NCBI GenBank assembly: GCA_963737835.1
Contig: CAVTUH010000003.1
Coordinates: 310,001-374,000 of the forward strand
From: Palsa-1248 sp963737835
Lineage (GTDB): Bacteria > Gemmatimonadota > Gemmatimonadetes > Gemmatimonadales > Gemmatimonadaceae
Length of the DNA: 64,000 nt
Reading direction: 5' to 3'
The notes under the pieces are model-generated. The model searched no databases. It had not been told where the DNA came from and saw only the letters and a list, made by a program, of their open reading frames with translations. This document shows positions 59,616 to 64,000 of the stretch, in pieces (the stretch's first letter is position 1; each line of letters starts with the position of its first letter). The position numbers and the translations under genes were made by a program.

Positions 59616-61946
59616 GTGGCACAACACCCCGCAGGCCCTCAGCCCAGACCGGGCGATCCGGTAATTACTCCGGCGCTTGTCGCCGAACACGGGTTGACAG
59701 CCGACGAGTTCGACCGCGTCGTGCGCATGCTCGGCCGTCAACCGACGTTCACCGAGCTTGGCATCGTGAGCGCGCTCTGGAGTGAGCACTGCTCGTACAA
59801 GCATTCGCGACCGCTCCTCAAGTCCCTGCCCACCAAGGCCCCCTACGTTCTCCAGGGACCGGGGGAGAACGCGGGTGTCATCGCGGTTGGCAACGGCCTC
59901 GCGGTCGCCTTCAAGATCGAGTCACACAATCATCCGTCGGCGGTCGAACCCTATCAGGGCGCCGCGACGGGCGTCGGCGGCATCCTGCGTGATGTGTTCA
60001 CGATGGGCGCGCGCCCCATCGCGATGCTCAACTCCCTCCGCTTCGGGAGCCTGGACGATCCGCGCGTGCGATATCTGTTCGCCGGCGTCGTGCGCGGCAT
60101 CGGCGACTACGGCAACTGTGTGGGTGTGCCGACCGTCGCGGGTGAGGTCGTGTTTGATCCCGTGTACGCCGCCAATCCCCTCGTCAACGCGATGTGCGTC
60201 GGTGTGATGCACGAGTCCGAGCTCATTCGTGCCAAAGCCGAAGGAGTCGGCAATCCCATCATCGCAGTTGGCGCCCGCACCGGACGCGACGGGATCCATG
60301 GAGCCTCATTTGCCTCCGAAGACCTGTCGGCCGCGACGGATGCCAAGCGACCCCGCGTCCAGGTGGGCGACCCGTTCACAGAAAAGCTGCTGCTCGAGGC
60401 GAGCCTCGAGCTGATCCTGAGCGGGCACATCGTCGCGATTCAGGACATGGGGGCTGCCGGCCTGACGTCGTCCTCCGCAGAGATGGCGGCGCGCGGCGAC
60501 GTCGGCGTCACCATCGACGTGACGAAGATGCCGGTGCGCGAAACCGGGATGACGCCCTACGAGATCCTGCTCAGTGAATCGCAGGAGCGGATGCTGGTCG
60601 TCGCGCGGCGCGGGCATGAAGACGCCGTTCGCGCCATCCTCGCCAAGTGGGACCTCGCAGCGGCGGTGATCGGGTCGGTCATCGCGGAGCCCGTCTATCG
60701 TGTGACGGAGGGCGATCGGACCGTTGCGGAGTTCCCGGGTTCGAGCCTGGTCACCGAGTGCCCGGCCTATACGCCCGACGCACGTGAAGACGAGCAGATC
60801 ATCGCCGCGCGCGAGATGGACGTCTCGGCGGTCCAGCCTCGCCCGGAGGAGCGCGACCCCGTCTGGACGCTCCTCGCACTGCTGTCGTCGCCGACGGTAG
60901 CGAGTAAAGCCTGGGTCACGCGCCAGTACGACACATCGGTTCGTACGAGCACCGTCGTGGCGCCGGGAGGCGGCGACGCGGCCGTCGTGCGGCTGCGCGG
61001 ATCTGAGCGGGCCCTTGCCCTCAAGACGGACGGCAATGGTCGCTACACCTACCTCGACCCGCGCGTCGGTGGCCGCATCGCCGTCGCCGAGGCAGCCCGC
61101 AACGTCGCCTGCGTGGGCGCCCGGCCCATGGCCATCACAAACTGCCTGAACTTTGGCAATCCGACCCGGCCTGAGGTCTATTACCAGCTGCGCGAGGCGA
61201 TCGCCGGGATGGCGGAGGCCTGTCGGGCGCTCGGCACGCCGGTGACTGGCGGGAACGTGTCGCTGTACAATGAAAGTCCTGCTGGCGCCGTGTACCCCAC
61301 CCCGGTGATCGGGATGGTGGGACTCATCGATTCAGTGTCCCACGTGACGCGCAGCGCGTTCCCGCCCGACGCCGATGTCGCGATCGTGCTGCTCGGGGAA
61401 CCGACCGCGGAATTGGGCGGCAGTGAGTACCTCGCGCGCATCCACGGCCTCGTGGGAGGCCATCCGCCCGCATGTGACGTGAACGCCGAACGGGCCCTGA
61501 TAGAGGCCGTGCTTGCCGCCGGTCACGCCGGGCTGCTTCGCTCGGCACACGATGTGAGCGACGGCGGCCTGGCGGTTGCGCTGGCCGAGTGCTGCATTGG
61601 AAATCGAGAGCGCGTCGTGGGCGCCGACATCGACCTGACAGCGTGGGCAACCCTGCCGCTGGCCGCGTTGCTGTTCGGCGAGGGACAGGGGCGGATCGTG
61701 GTGTCAGCCGCCGACGCCGCCGCCGTCCTGCAGCTGGCCCGCGAGCATGGAGTGCCGGCGCGCGCGATCGGGACGACCCGAGCGCAATCGAATGAGCTAC
61801 GCATCGTCGCCGGAGCGACGACGCTTCGCGCATCGATCGCGGCGATGGTCGAGGCATATTATGACGCAATCCCGCGCGTGATGACGGGATCAGCCGCCGT
61901 CATTCGTGCCAGCGAGGAACCAAGCCCGGCCGAATCGTTCGTGTAG
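59616..61946 (+). CDS. purL: Phosphoribosylformylglycinamidine synthase subunit PurL
   Basis: Catalytic subunit of FGAM synthase, 776 residues, the small form needing PurS and PurQ. 'FTELGIVSALWSEHCSYKHS' has the catalytic His, 'VAFKIESHNHPSAVEPYQGA' the ATP/metal loop, 'GARPIAMLNSLRFG', 'AIQDMGAAGLTSSSAEMAAR' and 'NESPAGAVYPTPVIGMVG' are in order for a double AIRS-type repeat. The GTG start is used. It is on the same strand as purS, purQ and purF; purF starts 45 bases after its end. Confidence 0.96.
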   Translation: MAQHPAGPQPRPGDPVITPALVAEHGLTADEFDRVVRMLGRQPTFTELGIVSALWSEHCSYKHSRPLLKSLPTKAPYVLQGPGENAGVIAVGNGLAVAFKIESHNHPSAVEPYQGAATGVGGILRDVFTMGARPIAMLNSLRFGSLDDPRVRYLFAGVVRGIGDYGNCVGVPTVAGEVVFDPVYAANPLVNAMCVGVMHESELIRAKAEGVGNPIIAVGARTGRDGIHGASFASEDLSAATDAKRPRVQVGDPFTEKLLLEASLELILSGHIVAIQDMGAAGLTSSSAEMAARGDVGVTIDVTKMPVRETGMTPYEILLSESQERMLVVARRGHEDAVRAILAKWDLAAAVIGSVIAEPVYRVTEGDRTVAEFPGSSLVTECPAYTPDAREDEQIIAAREMDVSAVQPRPEERDPVWTLLALLSSPTVASKAWVTRQYDTSVRTSTVVAPGGGDAAVVRLRGSERALALKTDGNGRYTYLDPRVGGRIAVAEAARNVACVGARPMAITNCLNFGNPTRPEVYYQLREAIAGMAEACRALGTPVTGGNVSLYNESPAGAVYPTPVIGMVGLIDSVSHVTRSAFPPDADVAIVLLGEPTAELGGSEYLARIHGLVGGHPPACDVNAERALIEAVLAAGHAGLLRSAHDVSDGGLAVALAECCIGNRERVVGADIDLTAWATLPLAALLFGEGQGRIVVSAADAAAVLQLAREHGVPARAIGTTRAQSNELRIVAGATTLRASIAAMVEAYYDAIPRVMTGSAAVIRASEEPSPAESFV

Positions 61947-61991
61947 CCGACTACGTTTCACATCCGATCCACTGATCCGGTCCACTGACCC

Positions 61992-63374
61992 ATGTGTGGT
62001 ATTGTTGGCATCTATGGACACCCCGACGCCGTGGAGCTCACGCGTCTGGGGCTCTACTCCCTCCAGCATCGGGGGCAGGAGTCGGCTGGGCTGGTCGCGG
62101 TCGATGGCGAAGGACAGGCCTACGCCTATCGCGCGCTCGGGCTCGTGTCCGACGGCCTCGATGACGGTGCCCTCGGGCCGATCAAGGGACCCATCGCGAT
62201 CGGTCACACGCGTTATAGCACCACGGGATCGACATCCATTGAGAATGCGCAGCCGGTGCTGGCACGCTTCCGCGGTGGACACATCGCGCTGGCACACAAT
62301 GGCAACATCACCAACGCGAGCGAATTGCGGATCGCGCTCGAGGACCGGGGCTCGATCTTCAACTCGACGATGGACTCGGAAGTCCTCGTCCACCGGCTCG
62401 CGATGTCGGCGGCCGACACCCCGGCCGACAAGCTCGCTGATGCCCTGCTGGGGGTTGAGGGCGCATACTGTCTCCTGATCTCGATGGGGGCGACGCTCCT
62501 CGCAGCGCGAGACCCTCGCGGATGGCGACCCCTCGTGCTCGGATCGCTCGATGAAGCGACGGTGATCGCATCAGAGACGTGCGCGCTGGATATCATGGGC
62601 GCGCGCTACCTGCGCGAGATCCAGCCCGGCGAGATCCTCGAGCTGTCCGGCACCGGGGCGCGTTCGATCTCTCCGCTGCCGCCGCTACCACTGCACCGGT
62701 GCGTGTTCGAGCACGTTTACTTCTCCCGGCCGGACAGCATCGTGTTCGGTGGATCAGTGGAGGCAGCGCGGCGCGCCCTTGGCCGGCGATTGGCTGAGGA
62801 GTGCCCCGCGCCCGGGGCCGAGCTCGTGTTCAGCGTGCCCGACTCGTCGAACTCGGCTGCCCTGGGGTACGCGGAAGCGTCCGGGCTGCCGTTCGAATTC
62901 GCGCTCATTCGGAATCACTACGTCGGGCGAACGTTTATCCAGCCCACGCAGGCGGGCCGGGATGCCAAGGTCAAGGTCAAGTACAACGCGGTCCGACAAC
63001 TGTTGGATGGCAAGCGGGTCGTGATGGTCGATGACTCGATCGTCCGCGGGACGACGACACGGGGCCTCGTGAGCATGATCCGGTCTGCCGGCGCGCGCGA
63101 GGTGCACATGCGCGTGAGCTCGGCGCCGATTACAGGCCCGTGCTACTACGGTATCGACACACCCAATCGCGAGGAGCTGATCGCCGCGAACCTGACTGTC
63201 GATGAGATCGCCCAGGACCTCGGTGTCGATTCCCTGGGATACCTGTCGCTGGAAGGCATGCTGGAATCGGTCCCGCAGGGTCCCAAGGGATTCTGCCACG
63301 CGTGCTTCTCGGGCGACTACCCCACTCCACCCCCGGCCGACCCGGATAAGCTGCGCTTCGGGTGCGGCTGCTGA
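61992..63374 (+). CDS. purF: Amidophosphoribosyltransferase
   Basis: First committed enzyme of purine synthesis, 460 residues. It begins MCGIVGIYG, so removal of Met exposes the nucleophile Cys2 with no propeptide. 'LQHRGQESAGL', 'IGHTRYSTTG' and 'LAHNGNITNA' complete the glutaminase. The phosphoribosyl part has 'VVMVDDSIVRGTTTRGLVSM' (PRPP loop). Cys-rich ends ('GFCHACFSGDYP', 'FGCGC') suggest an iron-sulfur cluster as in the Bacillus-type enzyme. 'YVGRTFIQP' is also typical. It ends the purine run; ppdK follows after 58 bases. Confidence 0.96.
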   Translation: MCGIVGIYGHPDAVELTRLGLYSLQHRGQESAGLVAVDGEGQAYAYRALGLVSDGLDDGALGPIKGPIAIGHTRYSTTGSTSIENAQPVLARFRGGHIALAHNGNITNASELRIALEDRGSIFNSTMDSEVLVHRLAMSAADTPADKLADALLGVEGAYCLLISMGATLLAARDPRGWRPLVLGSLDEATVIASETCALDIMGARYLREIQPGEILELSGTGARSISPLPPLPLHRCVFEHVYFSRPDSIVFGGSVEAARRALGRRLAEECPAPGAELVFSVPDSSNSAALGYAEASGLPFEFALIRNHYVGRTFIQPTQAGRDAKVKVKYNAVRQLLDGKRVVMVDDSIVRGTTTRGLVSMIRSAGAREVHMRVSSAPITGPCYYGIDTPNREELIAANLTVDEIAQDLGVDSLGYLSLEGMLESVPQGPKGFCHACFSGDYPTPPPADPDKLRFGCGC

Positions 63375-63432
63375 GTTAGCCCACTCCTTGCAAGTGGCGG
63401 CTCACGTGCCGGCCAGCACTCTCGCGCCCGTC

Positions 63433-64000
63433 ATGACCGATCGCGCGACGTCTCCCGCCTCATCGCGGCGCGTCTACTCGTTCGCGCGCGGCCGAGCCGA
63501 TGGCACTCGCGACATGCGCGACGTGCTGGGTGGCAAGGGTGCCAACCTGGCCGAGATGACCAACCTGGGGATTCCGGTACCCCCAGGCTTCACCATCGCG
63601 TGCGCTGCATGCACGGAGTACCTGGCTACCGGGGCCGAGCCCGCGGGATTGCGAGATGAGGTGACGCGCGCAGTCGCCACGCTGTCCGAGGTGACTGAGC
63701 GCAGCTTCGGCTCGCCCGTTGCGCCCCTGCTGGTGTCGGTTCGGTCGGGGGCACCCGTCTCGATGCCGGGGATGATGGAGACCATCCTCAATCTCGGACT
63801 CAACGACCGGACCGTGCTGGCACTCGCGAAGGCGAGCGGTAACGCACGATTCGCGTACGACTCGTACCGTCGGTTCCTGCAAATGTTCGGCGAAGTGGTG
63901 CTCGGCGTGCCGCACGACCAGTTCGAGTCGCTCCTCAAGGCAAAGCGACTCGTCTCGGGCGCGACGTCCGACGCCGAGCTGCGATGAATCCGCACTCCGG
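63433..64000 (+). CDS. ppdK: Pyruvate, phosphate dikinase, 5' part (frameshift near window end)
   Basis: N-terminal ATP-grasp part of PPDK, which interconverts pyruvate, ATP and phosphate with PEP, AMP and pyrophosphate. 'VYSFARGRADG', 'LGGKGANLAEMTNLGIPVPP' and 'SVRSGAPVSMPGMMETILNL' are unmistakable, followed by 'YDSYRRFLQMFGEVVLGV'. As given, the frame stops at 63985-63987. Skipping one base near 63982 restores 'DESALR', the usual continuation, so the gene is probably whole and runs past the right edge. The ATG was chosen at the family start. Confidence 0.9.

Noticed and set aside
1..64000. CRISPR arrays, rRNA genes, intact insertion sequences or prophage
   Set aside because: No regularly spaced identical repeats, no rRNA signatures and no transposase or phage structural motifs were seen; only a recombinase stub is present.

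Overview
The window is a GC-rich stretch of bacterial chromosome. It is gene-dense on both strands, has many 4-base stop/start overlaps, and uses GTG and TTG starts often. Gene content (Psd/PssA, UppP, RNase G, a long aspS-phoH-HD-ybeY run, split trp genes, many signalling proteins and small secreted proteins) indicates a diderm, free-living, aerobic-type bacterium. My best guess is Gemmatimonadota or a relative; this is inferred from overall style and not proven, because no rRNA gene is present.

Layout. (1) 1-6.2 kb is accessory-looking: a small membrane protein, a truncated LVIVD-repeat protein, a tandem-cupin exported protein, a SnoaL-like protein, uppP, the C-terminal stub of a tyrosine recombinase beside a tRNA-Leu(CAA) gene, and a hydrolase/VOC pair. 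(2) 6.2-15 kb: GNAT acetyltransferase, an M48-like membrane protein that has lost its zinc motif, a RidA-DUF5996 fusion, an ECF sigma / anti-sigma / Spy-like triad, a glycerophosphodiesterase, rplU-rpmA and a secreted cupin. (3) 34.9-14.9 kb, all minus strand: aspS-phoH-HD phosphohydrolase-ybeY-meaB-acyl-CoA mutase large subunit-methyltransferase-mutase small subunit-carboxyltransferase-AtuA-AtuA_C-small membrane protein-U32 protease-recQ-acyl-CoA dehydrogenase-rng. This is a branched or short acyl-CoA module set in housekeeping genes. The mutase carries isobutyryl-CoA mutase-type specificity residues. (4) 35-36.1 kb: rlmN on the plus strand. (5) 47.3-36 kb, minus strand: trpC-trpF-trpB-HEAT protein-HD-GYP protein-trpA-chemoreceptor-like protein, then folK-panC-yqeK-LytR_C. 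The HEAT and HD-GYP proteins share an N-terminal domain and are translationally coupled to trpB and trpA. (6) lexA lies divergent from trpC, and trpD overlaps a double-GAF gene. (7) 50.8-64 kb, plus strand: truA, a TalC-like protein without the Schiff-base lysine, a DegP-like protease, then purB-purC-psd-pssA-purS-purQ-small exported protein-purL-purF and the start of ppdK.

Two genome-wide themes stand out. First, at least five conserved genes (acyl-CoA dehydrogenase, U32 protease, DegP, purB, ppdK) are each split by what looks like a single-base frameshift; since purB and ppdK should be intact, assembly error is the simplest reading. Second, there is a family of compact repeats, each a GC hairpin followed by AGAAAGGAG-type purine units. 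It appears as an inverted pair between lexA and trpD and as coding insertions in the U32 protease and at the YbeY C-terminus. The convergent gene pairs GDPD/rpmA, cupin/rng and lexA/trpD are separated by long inverted repeats with purine-rich arms, and RidA-DUF5996/Spy-like by a REP-like hairpin pair.
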